Shown: positions 1 through 7,717, numbered from the stretch's first letter. The stretch: DNA of 55,559 bases from Mycolicibacterium komanii (GCF_001050035.1 NZ_CVTA01000021.1:1-55559); one strand, 5' to 3'. Translations and numbers: made by a program. The notes: generated from the sequence alone by a model not told the origin.

Positions 1-1
1 C

Positions 2-418
2 AGCGCCGCAACGCTTCCCGACGGAATCCAATCGGACGTAGCCGCGGTTGTCGGCGCGACGCTGACCGGTCCGGTCCGCCGCGGTGAAGCACTCACCGAC
101 GTCCGCCTGTTGACGCCGAGGCTCGCCGAAGCGGCGGCGGGGCCGATGGCGCGCATCGTTCCCCTGTCGCTCGACGAGACCGCGGTGCTCGACCTGATCC
201 GGCCGGGTGACGTGGTCGACGTGCTGGCGGCCAGCGGGGAGTCCGACACCCCACCGCGAGTCGTGGCGACGGACGCGATCGTCGTGCTGGTGTCCGAGAA
301 GGCATCGGGTACCGGCGCGAACGCGGATCGCGTCGTTCTGGTGGCGCTGCCCGCGCACGCCGCCAACGAGGTGGCGGCTGCAACGCTGGTGCAGACGGTG
401 ACGCTCACGCTGCACTGA
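2..418 (+). CDS. SAF-domain protein, 3' part (5' end off window)
   Basis: An open frame enters from the left edge and ends at a TGA at 416-418. The visible 138 residues contain a SAF-like stretch (GATLTGPVRRGEALTDVRL), then VRLLTPRLAEAA and a hydrophobic beta-rich tail. SAF domains occur in CpaB/RcpC pilus-assembly proteins and in periplasmic or carbohydrate-binding proteins. Mycobacteria have an uncharacterised SAF-domain gene near mscL, and this is probably it. The N-terminus, where a signal or membrane segment would lie, is outside the window, so cellular location cannot be judged. The next gene, mscL, is on the same strand 91 bases downstream. Confidence 0.6.
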   Translation, partial: SAATLPDGIQSDVAAVVGATLTGPVRRGEALTDVRLLTPRLAEAAAGPMARIVPLSLDETAVLDLIRPGDVVDVLAASGESDTPPRVVATDAIVVLVSEKASGTGANADRVVLVALPAHAANEVAAATLVQTVTLTLH

Positions 419-509
419 AGCCTTCGGGTATTCCGCTCCTCTTCGGTGGCAACGCAGCTAACGTGCGTAACTGTCGAGCGCACACCACGGCAGGGAGGAT
501 CTGAGACAA

Positions 510-968
510 ATGTTGAAGGGCTTCAAAGAGTTTCTCGCCCGGGGCAACATCGTCGACCTATCGGTCGCGGTGGTCATCGGCACGGCGTTCACCGGACTGG
601 TCACCAAGTTCACCGACAGCATCATCCAGCCGCTGATCAACCGCATCGGTGCGGGCGGCGAGGCCGATTACGGCGTTCTGCGGATCGGCATCGGCGGGGG
701 CGAGACGATCGACCTGAACGTCCTGTTGTCCGCGGCGATCAACTTCATTCTGGTGGCGGCGGTCGTGTACTTCCTCGTCGTCATGCCGTACAACCGGCTG
801 CGTAAGAGGGGCGAGGTCGAGCAGGCCCAGGACACCGAGCTGTCGCTGCTCACCGAGATCCGTAACATTCTCGCCGAGACAAACGGATCGTCGGGCGCTC
901 ACAGCGCGGGCCCCGGCACCGGCCCCGACCCCGACACCGCCAAAACGACCAGCGCCGACAAGTCCTGA
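510..968 (+). CDS. mscL: Large-conductance mechanosensitive channel MscL
   Basis: The 152-residue protein starts with the classical MscL N-terminal helix [17 protein letters not shown], followed by TM1 (about 14-40, containing the gate-lining valine V21 and the VVIGTAF segment). A periplasmic loop and TM2 (about 75-98, [20 protein letters not shown]) follow, then a basic RLRKRG cluster and a soluble C-terminal helix. The length matches mycobacterial MscL (about 151 residues). MscL forms a homopentameric membrane pore that opens under bilayer tension to release osmolytes during hypo-osmotic shock. The ATG has a GGGAGG motif a little upstream. The gene converges on the first porin gene and shares a strong hairpin terminator with it. 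Confidence 0.97.
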   Translation: MLKGFKEFLARGNIVDLSVAVVIGTAFTGLVTKFTDSIIQPLINRIGAGGEADYGVLRIGIGGGETIDLNVLLSAAINFILVAAVVYFLVVMPYNRLRKRGEVEQAQDTELSLLTEIRNILAETNGSSGAHSAGPGTGPDPDTAKTTSADKS

Positions 969-975
969 GGAAACG

Positions 976-1007
976 GAACAGCCCCCGGAGGTTTCCGGGG
1001 GCTGTTC
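976..1007. terminator. Hairpin terminator between converging mscL and porin 1
   Basis: This is a perfect inverted repeat: a 14-bp stem (976-989 paired with 994-1007) with core ACAGCCCCCGGA/TCCGGGGGCTGT and a GGTT loop. It lies 8 bases after the mscL stop and 21 bases after the porin stop as read from the other strand, so it can serve both genes. There is no long U-tract, which is usual in mycobacteria. The outer two stem base pairs lie outside the duplicated block, so the hairpin is complete here and shortened in the second copy. Confidence 0.8.
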
Positions 1008-1596
1008 TGCTGCTCGGGAGAGCGTGTGTCAGTTCATGTTCCAGGGCTCGCCATAGGTGGTGACGCTGTCACCGGCCGACGAGATCAGCCGAGCGAACGG
1101 ACGCAACAACACACCACCGGCCGCACCGGTCACCGTGCCGTGCGCATTCGACACCGCCACACCACCACTGGCGCCGGCCACATCCACCGAGAACGTCGCG
1201 ACCTCCTGAATACCCGGACCGTTACCGAGATCAGCGCTGATCGACACACCGGGAAACAGGTTAGGGGTGGTCAAGAAGCCCGCAGCCGGGTCGAGGTTCG
1301 GCGGCGCCTGGTCCAACAGGATGTTCGGGGTGGTGTAGCTGAAGTTGATCCCCACACCCAGCGACCACGGGAAGCCGATCTGATAACCAAGCTCCAAGGT
1401 GCCCTCGAACTCATCAGCACCCGGGCCGGCCACGATGTACTTCGCCCGACCACTGTGGAACCACTCACGGGTCAGCCGGTTGCGGTCAAGAGGAAACACA
1501 CCATTAAGGAACGTGTCCCACTGCTGAATGGTCAACGTCCGGTCCTTGCCGTCAACCAAACTCAACTCATTGTCCAGCCCCGCGTGAGAAGTGCCC
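978..1596. repeat. 619-bp perfect direct repeat, copy 1 (porin mature region plus terminator)
   Basis: Read line by line, bases 978-1596 are identical to 2158-2776 (offset 1180). The block covers the terminator hairpin, the short 3' flank, and the coding region up to a few codons before the signal-peptide cleavage site. Immediately outside both ends the two copies diverge clearly. Sequence identity confined to the mature domain points to gene conversion or a very recent partial duplication. Confidence 0.95.
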
Positions 1597-1673
1597 GTAC
1601 TCACGAACAACGACGCAACGGCTCCAGCTATCGCCAAAACCAGTGCCATCAGCACCCGACTGAATACCTTCAT
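1029..1673 (-). CDS. MspA-family outer-membrane porin, copy 1
   Basis: This is a 214-residue precursor. A signal peptide of about 31 residues ends in SHA, and the mature chain of 183 residues begins GLDNELSLVDG. The mature part follows MspA of M. smegmatis almost residue for residue, including NRLTREWFHSGRAKYIVAG, YQIGFPWSLGVG and the C-terminal TTYGEPWNMN. MspA porins assemble as octameric beta-barrels in the mycobacterial outer membrane and admit small hydrophilic solutes. The start ATG at 1671-1673 is preceded by AGGGAGAA; the open frame continues upstream but has no signal-like sequence there. The constriction loop differs from MspA: D90 is kept, while D91, G92 and D93 are replaced by Q-A-P and one residue is missing. 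The locus next to moaB2 resembles that of mspC in M. smegmatis, but the paralog cannot be assigned from here. Confidence 0.95.
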   Translation of the reverse strand: MKVFSRVLMALVLAIAGAVASLFVSTGTSHAGLDNELSLVDGKDRTLTIQQWDTFLNGVFPLDRNRLTREWFHSGRAKYIVAGPGADEFEGTLELGYQIGFPWSLGVGINFSYTTPNILLDQAPPNLDPAAGFLTTPNLFPGVSISADLGNGPGIQEVATFSVDVAGASGGVAVSNAHGTVTGAAGGVLLRPFARLISSAGDSVTTYGEPWNMN

Positions 1674-1774
1674 GTTCTCCCTAGCTAGTCGATGCGGGTC
1701 CCCGGTGGACCCGCAACTGGTGTCAGCCGTAGCTGGCGCTAGCGCCGCACGACGCATGAGTCGCATTTGAGCAA

Positions 1775-1790
1775 ATGAGAGGCCTCACAT
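1775..1790. promoter_or_regulatory. Near-palindromic upstream element of porin 1
   Basis: The sequence ATGAGAGGCCTCACAT is an imperfect palindrome centred on GAGGCCTC. Its counterpart ATGAGAGATCTCACAT lies at the same distance from the porin 2 start (102 versus 101 bases). The central two bases differ, but the change GC to AT keeps the palindrome. This suggests a dimeric regulator site or an RNA hairpin in the leader. Confidence 0.45.
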
Positions 1791-1816
1791 ACTGCTCTAA
1801 TGTTTCGCTCATCCGT

Positions 1817-1836
1817 TGACAGGAGGAACATAACGG
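1817..1836 (-). promoter_or_regulatory. Conserved 20-nt upstream block of porin 1
   Basis: On the plus strand the block reads TGACAGGAGGAACATAACGG. It matches the block before porin 2 at 19 of 20 positions, about 144-145 bases before each start codon, while the surrounding sequence has diverged. It could contain the -35 region or an activator site of a shared porin promoter. No transcription start can be assigned from sequence alone. Confidence 0.4.
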
Positions 1837-2157
1837 CGCTGACCGAAACCGGCAACGCGAACGCTCGCGCGATACGCCGTCAGCCTCGCCGGACGGCCAC
1901 GGGTTCAGTTTTTTTCATCGCGCGAATAACGGTTGCTTGGAGCAGATCTCAGGGCTGCATCATGGTTAGCTTGGGCTTCGAGCTCGAAATTTCCGGCGGA
2001 TTGGTCGAGGCGATAGTGCGTTGTCACACATCCGAACGCGGCGAGCGGCGGGATCACAGTTTCGCGGTTGTTACACGCTGTGATCAAGATCACCAGCAAA
2101 GTGCGCCGCCCGTTTACGCAGACGAAATCTTGTGTTTCGTTGCCCGTCAAGCACTGG

Positions 2158-2185
2158 ACAGCCCCCGGAGGTTTCCGGGGGCTGT
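2158..2185 (-). terminator. Hairpin terminator of porin 2
   Basis: A 12-bp stem (2158-2169 with 2174-2185) and GGTT loop make the same hairpin as behind mscL. The two outer base pairs present in copy 1 are not formed here, because they fall outside the repeated block. This suggests copy 1 is the ancestral context. Confidence 0.75.
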
Positions 2186-2776
2186 TCTGCTGCTCGGGAG
2201 AGCGTGTGTCAGTTCATGTTCCAGGGCTCGCCATAGGTGGTGACGCTGTCACCGGCCGACGAGATCAGCCGAGCGAACGGACGCAACAACACACCACCGG
2301 CCGCACCGGTCACCGTGCCGTGCGCATTCGACACCGCCACACCACCACTGGCGCCGGCCACATCCACCGAGAACGTCGCGACCTCCTGAATACCCGGACC
2401 GTTACCGAGATCAGCGCTGATCGACACACCGGGAAACAGGTTAGGGGTGGTCAAGAAGCCCGCAGCCGGGTCGAGGTTCGGCGGCGCCTGGTCCAACAGG
2501 ATGTTCGGGGTGGTGTAGCTGAAGTTGATCCCCACACCCAGCGACCACGGGAAGCCGATCTGATAACCAAGCTCCAAGGTGCCCTCGAACTCATCAGCAC
2601 CCGGGCCGGCCACGATGTACTTCGCCCGACCACTGTGGAACCACTCACGGGTCAGCCGGTTGCGGTCAAGAGGAAACACACCATTAAGGAACGTGTCCCA
2701 CTGCTGAATGGTCAACGTCCGGTCCTTGCCGTCAACCAAACTCAACTCATTGTCCAGCCCCGCGTGAGAAGTGCCC
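2158..2776. repeat. 619-bp perfect direct repeat, copy 2
   Basis: This copy is identical to 978-1596. It starts inside the terminator hairpin stem and ends just before the signal-peptide cleavage site of porin 2. Both flanks differ from those of copy 1. Confidence 0.95.
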
Positions 2777-2841
2777 ATGCCCACAAACAACGACGCGGCC
2801 GCCGCCACCATCGCCATCAGCACCCGACCGAAAATCTTCAT
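2209..2841 (-). CDS. MspA-family outer-membrane porin, copy 2
   Basis: This is a 210-residue precursor with a 27-residue signal peptide (MKIFGRVLMAMVAAAASLFV... ending SHA) and a 183-residue mature chain identical to that of copy 1. The signal peptides share the start MK(V/I)F(S/G)RVLMA but differ in the hydrophobic core, copy 2 being four residues shorter. The ATG at 2839-2841 is preceded by AGGGAGAA on the coding strand, as in copy 1. The gene is transcribed in the same direction as copy 1, with its own leader and terminator. The two loci should export the same pore, so their difference must lie in expression or secretion. Confidence 0.95.
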   Translation of the reverse strand: MKIFGRVLMAMVAAAASLFVGMGTSHAGLDNELSLVDGKDRTLTIQQWDTFLNGVFPLDRNRLTREWFHSGRAKYIVAGPGADEFEGTLELGYQIGFPWSLGVGINFSYTTPNILLDQAPPNLDPAAGFLTTPNLFPGVSISADLGNGPGIQEVATFSVDVAGASGGVAVSNAHGTVTGAAGGVLLRPFARLISSAGDSVTTYGEPWNMN

Positions 2842-2941
2842 CTTCTCCCTAGCTGTGTCGGCGGTCAGCCCTCGGCTCACCGTGCTCTGTAGTTGGCGCC
2901 TGGCACGTCTAGTCGCAAGGGACTGATCCCCTGCGACGTAG

Positions 2942-2957
2942 ATGAGAGATCTCACAT
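2942..2957. promoter_or_regulatory. Near-palindromic upstream element of porin 2
   Basis: ATGAGAGATCTCACAT is the partner of the element at 1775-1790, 101 bases before the porin 2 start codon. Fourteen of 16 bases are shared, and the two changes at the centre preserve symmetry. Confidence 0.45.
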
Positions 2958-2985
2958 GTCGCTGTTACGTGGTGTTCATCGTTTG

Positions 2986-3005
2986 TGACACGAGGAACAT
3001 AACGG
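2986..3005 (-). promoter_or_regulatory. Conserved 20-nt upstream block of porin 2
   Basis: TGACACGAGGAACATAACGG on the plus strand has one mismatch to the block before porin 1 and the same distance to the start codon. It is a likely part of the porin promoter. Confidence 0.4.
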
Positions 3006-3209
3006 TCGGGCAAGAAGCCGGCAACGGGAGATCGTCATCTGCCCGCGGGACGTTACCCGACCTGCTGGTTTGGTGGGCGCGTAGCCCGGGTACCTGCCAG
3101 CGGCCCGTTATCCGCTCGTTACCGATCGGGCCGGTCCAGTGCAGCGGGCAACGGCTGCACGGCTGTGACGCATGACCGGCGGTCACCGGTGCGGCGTGAA
3201 TCCGAGCGG

Positions 3210-3368
3210 TCAATTGTGATGCGGAGGACGGTTTTCCCGCATCCAACGATCGCGGTCAGCGTCATCGTCGGGGTCGGGGGCGTCGCGCTCGTCGGCCGGG
3301 ATCTGCGGGAAGGCCTCGCCGAAAACGTCGTCGATCGACTCCCGGTTCCGTTTCGGCCTGTCACTCAA
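3210..3368 (-). CDS. Small acidic protein (52 aa), last gene of the mprAB-pepD-moaB2 unit
   Basis: A TTG-started frame encodes a 52-residue protein beginning MSDRPKRNRESIDDVFGEAF, with an Asp-rich middle (DAPDPDDDADRDRW) and the C-terminus WMRENRPPHHN. GGAG lies 7 bases before the TTG. Codons are mostly G/C-ending, and the composition (charged, one Trp, no low-complexity out-of-frame Arg/Pro runs) is that of a real protein. No other frame here looks coding. It lies 63 bases after the moaB2 stop on the same strand. I do not recognise a function. Its size and short basic/acidic organisation would suit a small regulatory or adaptor protein, but that is a guess. Confidence 0.6.
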   Translation of the reverse strand: MSDRPKRNRESIDDVFGEAFPQIPADERDAPDPDDDADRDRWMRENRPPHHN

Positions 3369-3431
3369 GATCCAGCTCCATTGTGATTAAGATCACATTT
3401 CAGCGATGCGGCGCAGCCTGGGCGCGTCCGG

Positions 3432-3998
3432 TCAGATGTCGACCAGCTGACCGATGATCTGGACCGCGAGGGGGTTGAGGGTTGCCATGCCGTCGCGCAC
3501 CGCTGCGCGCGAGCCGGCGAGATTGACCACGAGCGTGCTGCCCGAGATGCCGGCGAGGCCACGGGAGACGCCGGCGTCGATGATTCCCGCGGACAGCCCA
3601 GACGCACGCAGCGCCTCAGAGATACCGAGCAACTCGCGGTCGAGGATGTCCCGCGTCGCTTCGGGCGTTACATCGCGGGGCGTGACCCCCGTGCCGCCGA
3701 CGGACACCACGAGGTCCACACCACCGATCACCGCGGTGTTGAGGGCGTTGCGGATCTCGACCTCGTCGGACGACACGACGACAACGCCGTCGACGACGAA
3801 GCCCGCCTCACCGAGCAATTCGGTGACCAGCGGACCACTGTGGTCCTCTTCGTCGCCATGCGCGGTGCGGTCATCCACCACGATGACCAGTGCCCGGCCC
3901 ACCAACTCCCCTGGCTGTTCCATGACTGCAACCGTATATGCGGGTCGGGACAATGGCGCGGCCACTCTCAGGGTGGTCACGTCGGTCGGCGTGCTCAC
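3432..3998 (-). CDS. moaB2: MoaB/MogA-family molybdopterin-binding protein MoaB2
   Basis: This 188-residue protein has the MoCF-biosynthesis fold: VGRALVIVVDDRTAHGDEEDHSGP, then the nucleotide/molybdopterin-binding signature VSVGGTGVTPRDVTPEAT and the C-terminal GISGSTLVVNLAGS. Family members adenylylate molybdopterin or bind it in molybdenum cofactor biosynthesis. M. tuberculosis MoaB2 (Rv0984) has the same position after pepD and has been reported as a partner of a sigma factor rather than a proven MogA. The start ATG overlaps the pepD stop by 4 bases (ATGA), so translation is coupled. A possible internal start at MEQPGELVGRA (about residue 26) would fit the usual family length better. Confidence 0.92.
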   Translation of the reverse strand: MSTPTDVTTLRVAAPLSRPAYTVAVMEQPGELVGRALVIVVDDRTAHGDEEDHSGPLVTELLGEAGFVVDGVVVVSSDEVEIRNALNTAVIGGVDLVVSVGGTGVTPRDVTPEATRDILDRELLGISEALRASGLSAGIIDAGVSRGLAGISGSTLVVNLAGSRAAVRDGMATLNPLAVQIIGQLVDI

Positions 3999-5407
3999 TG
4001 CTGGGCCTTACCCAGCGTGACCTGGACGGTCTTGGGCTTGCCCGACGGATCCAGGTACGACAGCGTGACCTTCTCCCCCGGTGCCCGGGACCGGATGGCG
4101 GCGACCAGCGCGTCGGCGCTGCCGATCACCCGGTCGTCGACCTTGGTGACCACGACACCGCTCGGCAGGCCCGCCGCGGCGGCGGCGCCACCGTCGGTGA
4201 CCTCCACGATCCGGGCGCCGTCGATCGACGCGTCGTTACCCACCTGCACACCCAGCGAGGCGTGCGCCGCGGTGCCGTTCTTGATCAGCTCGTCCGCGAT
4301 CCGCTTGGCCTGATCCACTGGAATGGCGAAGCCGAGGCCGATCGAACCGCTCTGCGCTTGAGGTCCAGCGTCGGCACCCAGCGTGGCGATGGCGGAGTTG
4401 ACGCCGATCAACTCCCCGTTCATGTTCACCAGCGCGCCGCCGGAGTTGCCGGGGTTGATGGCGGCGTCGGTCTGGATCGCGTCGAGGACGGTGTTCTGAT
4501 TTCGCGCGTCACCGCTTGCGGCGACGGGCCGGTTCAACGCACTGATGATTCCTGTCGTCACCGTGCCCTCCAGCCCGAGCGGAGAACCTACGGCGACGAC
4601 GTCTTGGCCCACCTGCAGGTTGGCCGAGGAGCCGATGGTGATGGGGGTGAGGTCGGAGACACCCTGTGCCTTCACGACCGCGATGTCGCTGCTCGGATCG
4701 GTCCCGACGACGGTGAACGGGGCGGTGCGCCCGTTGGCGAATGTCACCTTGGTCTGCGCGCGGGCGGCGGGGGCGCCCGGGCCGGCCGGGCCGTCTTGAG
4801 CGGCCGACACCACATGGTTGTTGGTCAGGATCAACCCGTCGGAGGTCAGGATGACGCCCGAACCTTCTTCGGAAGCGCGCCCCATGTCGGTCTCGAGCTT
4901 GACGACGCTCGGCACCACCTTGGCCGCGACCTGTTCGACGGAGCCCACCGGCAGGCTGGCAGCGGGCACGCTGGGGGCCGCACCGTTGCTCGACGACGAC
5001 GCCGACGGCGAATCCGGTTGCGCCAGCAGGACCACGCCGCCGCCGATACCGGCCGAGACGACCGCCACGGCGAGGGCGCCGGCCGTCAATAACCCTGCGC
5101 GCGAACGCTTTTGCGCCGGTTGGCCCGGCAGCGGCTGGGGCGCCCCGCGGTACGGGTCGTAGGGCGCACGGAACTGCTGCTGCGTCTGATGCTGCTGGGT
5201 CGCATATCGCCAGTCGTAGGGCTGCTGCTGTTGGTACGGGCCGGGGCGCTGGGCGCCACCAGGGTAGCCGGACACCCCGTGATCAGGGCCGGTCGGCCGA
5301 CGGCCGTACGGCGGCGGGGGCGGCGGCGAATACCTCGGGTGGTTCGTCATGTCGCTCGGGCTCTTCTTCCTGCTCTTCTTGGTTCTGTTGTATTCCGACA
5401 TCTGCAC
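3995..5407 (-). CDS. pepD: HtrA-like serine protease PepD
   Basis: This is a 470-residue HtrA-type protease. It has a Pro/Gln/Tyr-rich cytoplasmic segment (1-100), one membrane helix (about 104-129), a trypsin-like domain (about 157-370) and a PDZ domain (about 385-470). The catalytic triad is visible: His198 (LTNNHVV), Asp241 (SSDIAVV) and Ser322 (NPGNSGGAL). It degrades or refolds damaged proteins outside the membrane and in M. tuberculosis belongs to the MprAB/SigE stress network. The start is uncertain: a GTG at 5407, an ATG at 5401, or the ATG of MTNHPRYS (residue 20), which has AAGAAGAG upstream and matches the conserved N-terminus. It is separated from mprB by 132 bases containing a possible MprA box. 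Confidence 0.95.
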   Translation of the reverse strand: MQMSEYNRTKKSRKKSPSDMTNHPRYSPPPPPPYGRRPTGPDHGVSGYPGGAQRPGPYQQQQPYDWRYATQQHQTQQQFRAPYDPYRGAPQPLPGQPAQKRSRAGLLTAGALAVAVVSAGIGGGVVLLAQPDSPSASSSSNGAAPSVPAASLPVGSVEQVAAKVVPSVVKLETDMGRASEEGSGVILTSDGLILTNNHVVSAAQDGPAGPGAPAARAQTKVTFANGRTAPFTVVGTDPSSDIAVVKAQGVSDLTPITIGSSANLQVGQDVVAVGSPLGLEGTVTTGIISALNRPVAASGDARNQNTVLDAIQTDAAINPGNSGGALVNMNGELIGVNSAIATLGADAGPQAQSGSIGLGFAIPVDQAKRIADELIKNGTAAHASLGVQVGNDASIDGARIVEVTDGGAAAAAGLPSGVVVTKVDDRVIGSADALVAAIRSRAPGEKVTLSYLDPSGKPKTVQVTLGKAQQ

Positions 5408-5442
5408 AACGTTGGACGCCTGCTCAACAGTGCCCCGTCGGG

Positions 5443-5462
5443 CTGAGAATCCACTTAGAGAA
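5443..5462 (-). promoter_or_regulatory. Possible MprA-type direct repeat before pepD
   Basis: On the coding strand TTCTCTAAG and TTCTCAG follow each other with 13-base spacing, about 40 bases before the pepD start. This resembles the clear CTCTCAG repeats before mprA (11-base spacing) but is weaker. In M. tuberculosis pepD is reported to be MprA-controlled. Confidence 0.3.
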
Positions 5463-5539
5463 CGTTCGGGACATACCCAAACTTCGTTCCCCCGTTCCCG
5501 CCGATGTCAATCATCGTTGACGACGCCCATGCGCGGGAG

Positions 5540-7009
5540 TTACTCGGCCGGGGCGTGTCGGGGCGCGACCCACTCGGGAGTGTGCTGAAGCGGCGGCCGC
5601 CCCGGAAGCACGACGTGCATCGACGTACCGGGAGGCTGCCCGCCTGGCACGGTGTCCTCGATCCGCAGAGAACCGCCGTGTTTGAGCACGACCTGCTTCA
5701 CGATCGCCAATCCAAGGCCCGACCCGGACATCGACCGTGCGGTCGTCGACCGGTAGAACCGCTCGAACACGAGCGGCCGCTCCTGGGGCGGGATTCCCGG
5801 GCCGTAGTCGGAAACCACCAGTTCGGCGTTCAACGCGTCGATCTGGGTCAGCCGCACGGTCACCAGTCCGCCCGGCGGACTCCACTTCGCCGCATTGTCG
5901 AGCAGGTTGAGCACGGCGCGACCCAAGCCGGCCTCGTCGCCGTAGACCAACCACGGGGTGGTCGTCGCCTCGAACACAATGTCGTTGCGGCGGCGGCGAA
6001 CCCGTTCCAGTGAGCGGTCCACGATCTCGGCGACGTCGACAGACTCGTGCACGGTGACCCCAGCGTCGTCGCGGGTCAGGTCGACCAGATCACCGACCAG
6101 CGTGGAAAGTTCCTCGATCTGCGCGATCACGTCAGCGCGCAGTTCGGCCATCTCCTCCTCCGGCAGCCGCGGCGCACCGGGCGCCATCGACGCCATCAGC
6201 AGTTCGACGTTCGTGCGCAACGACGTCAGCGGTGTGCGCAGTTCATGGCCGGCATCGGTGACCAGTCGGGCCTGCCGTTCCCGGGACTCGGCGAGTGCGC
6301 GGAGCATCATGTTGAACGCCTCTGTGAGACGGGCGAGTTCGTCGCTGCCGTACACCGGGATCGGTCGCAGATCGTCGGTGCGCGCGACGCGCTCGGCGGC
6401 CTGAGTCAGCCGTGCCACCGGGCGTAGGCCCGCCCGCGCGACGGCTCCACCCGCGATCGCGGCCACCGCCACGCCGATTCCGCCGACGATGATCAACACC
6501 GTGCTCAGACGTCGGAGCAGTTGCGTGGTGGGCGCCATGCTCTTGGAGATCAGCAGGGAGCTGTCGTTGGACAGGTGCATCGCGAGCACCCGCTGATGAT
6601 CGGCGGTGCGAAGAGACATGATCAGATCGCCTCGCAGCACAGCCTTTTCGGGATCGCCCAGCGGCAGGGTCTGCCCCTGCTGATTGGCCGTGAAGATGGC
6701 CCGGCCCGGGATCACGAGCATCGCGTTGACGTCCGAGTACGCGGTGCCCTCGATGGCCTTACTCGGATCGGCTTGCAGCGAACCGCTTTCCATGAGCAAC
6801 CGGGCCCGGTTGCGCAGCTGGTTGTCGACGTCGTCGTACAACGCCCGGGACACCACCGCCCACACCGCCACCGCCATCAGGACGACGACCATCGCCACCA
6901 TGGACATCGCCAGCAACATCACGCGCCACCGCAGAGACACCGAACTGGTTCTCGACGGCGGGCGAGGCGATTCGGGTTGGGGCGCGGCCCCGTAACTCGG
7001 CGCGGACAT
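5540..7009 (-). CDS. mprB: Sensor histidine kinase MprB
   Basis: This is a 489-residue sensor kinase. It has a short cytoplasmic head, TM1 (about 30-54), an extracytoplasmic sensor domain (about 55-167), TM2 (about 168-190) and a HAMP region (about 190-240). The H-box RLVTDAGHELRTPLTSLR carries phospho-acceptor His255, and a HATPase domain follows with N-box DNAAKW, G1 DYGPGIP and G2 GSGLGLAIVKQ. MprB senses envelope stress such as detergents and phosphorylates MprA. The ATG at 7007-7009 shares one base with the mprA stop (TGATG); the open frame upstream of it is the out-of-frame mprA sequence and has no coding character. Confidence 0.96.
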   Translation of the reverse strand: MSAPSYGAAPQPESPRPPSRTSSVSLRWRVMLLAMSMVAMVVVLMAVAVWAVVSRALYDDVDNQLRNRARLLMESGSLQADPSKAIEGTAYSDVNAMLVIPGRAIFTANQQGQTLPLGDPEKAVLRGDLIMSLRTADHQRVLAMHLSNDSSLLISKSMAPTTQLLRRLSTVLIIVGGIGVAVAAIAGGAVARAGLRPVARLTQAAERVARTDDLRPIPVYGSDELARLTEAFNMMLRALAESRERQARLVTDAGHELRTPLTSLRTNVELLMASMAPGAPRLPEEEMAELRADVIAQIEELSTLVGDLVDLTRDDAGVTVHESVDVAEIVDRSLERVRRRRNDIVFEATTTPWLVYGDEAGLGRAVLNLLDNAAKWSPPGGLVTVRLTQIDALNAELVVSDYGPGIPPQERPLVFERFYRSTTARSMSGSGLGLAIVKQVVLKHGGSLRIEDTVPGGQPPGTSMHVVLPGRPPLQHTPEWVAPRHAPAE

Positions 7010-7701
7010 CACGGAGGCGTTTCGCGAAGCACATAACCCACCCCGCGCACGGTGTGGATCAGTCGCGGCTCTCCTTCGGCTTCGGTCTTGCGACGCAGGT
7101 AACCGACGTACACCTCGAGGGCGTTGCCGGACGTCGGGAAGTCGAATCCCCACACCTCTTCGAGGATGCGGCTGCGCGTCAGCACCCGGCGCGGATTGGC
7201 GATGAGCATCTCGAGCAGCGCGAACTCGGTGCGGGTGAGGCTGATCTGGCGCTGGCCCCTGGTCACCTCGCGGGTGACCGGGTCCAGTGTCAGATCGGAG
7301 AAGGTCATCGCGGCCGATTCGGCACCGTCGTCGGGACCCGTGCGGCGCAACAGCGCCCGCATCCGGGCCAGCAGTTCTTCGAGCGCGAACGGCTTCGGCA
7401 GATAGTCGTCGGCGCCGGCATCGAGGCCCGCGACCCGCTCGGAGACGGAGTCACGCGCCGTCAGCACCAGGATCGGCAGGTCGTCGCCGGTGCTGCGGAG
7501 CTGACGGCACACCTCGAGGCCGTCGAGCCGCGGCATCATCACATCAAGAACCAGGGCGTCGGGACGGTCGCTGGCGATGCGGTCCAGTGCCTCGAGGCCG
7601 TCCCCGGCGAGTTCCACGGAGTAACCGTTGAAGGAAAGCGAACGGCGCAGCGACTCGCGCACCGCGCGATCGTCATCGACGACAAGTATGCGCACAGCCA
7701 C
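7009..7701 (-). CDS. mprA: Response regulator MprA
   Basis: This 230-residue OmpR/PhoB-type regulator has a receiver domain ([15 protein letters not shown], phospho-acceptor Asp53 in [11 protein letters not shown], Lys in [10 protein letters not shown]) and a winged-helix DNA-binding domain ending [11 protein letters not shown]. It starts at a GTG (7699-7701) preceded by AGGGGG. It controls its own operon, pepD and stress sigma factor genes in M. tuberculosis. The direct-repeat box at 7718-7735 lies immediately upstream and supports autoregulation. The gene overlaps mprB by one base. Confidence 0.97.
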   Translation of the reverse strand: MAVRILVVDDDRAVRESLRRSLSFNGYSVELAGDGLEALDRIASDRPDALVLDVMMPRLDGLEVCRQLRSTGDDLPILVLTARDSVSERVAGLDAGADDYLPKPFALEELLARMRALLRRTGPDDGAESAAMTFSDLTLDPVTREVTRGQRQISLTRTEFALLEMLIANPRRVLTRSRILEEVWGFDFPTSGNALEVYVGYLRRKTEAEGEPRLIHTVRGVGYVLRETPP

Positions 7702-7717
7702 AGTGTCAACCCCCTGT

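Larger units (their letters stand above)
1674..2157. other. Intergenic region between the porin genes
   Basis: This 484-base stretch holds the 5' leader and promoter region of porin 1 and the space beyond porin 2's terminator. It is visibly less GC-rich than its surroundings. Two short blocks in it (1775-1790 and 1817-1836) recur at the same distance upstream of porin 2. The open frames here have no family-like features and poor codon bias, and I do not accept them as genes. Confidence 0.6.

Noticed and set aside
1800..2243. Open frames between the two porin genes
   Set aside because: They run across leader, terminator and antisense porin sequence, with no ribosome site of note, no domain and codon use unlike neighbouring genes.
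5463..5500. Possible SigE-type promoter (GGAAC ... CGTT) before pepD
   Set aside because: The elements are present, but the spacing is about 21 bases, longer than the 15-19 usual for mycobacterial SigE promoters. It cannot be claimed without mapping.
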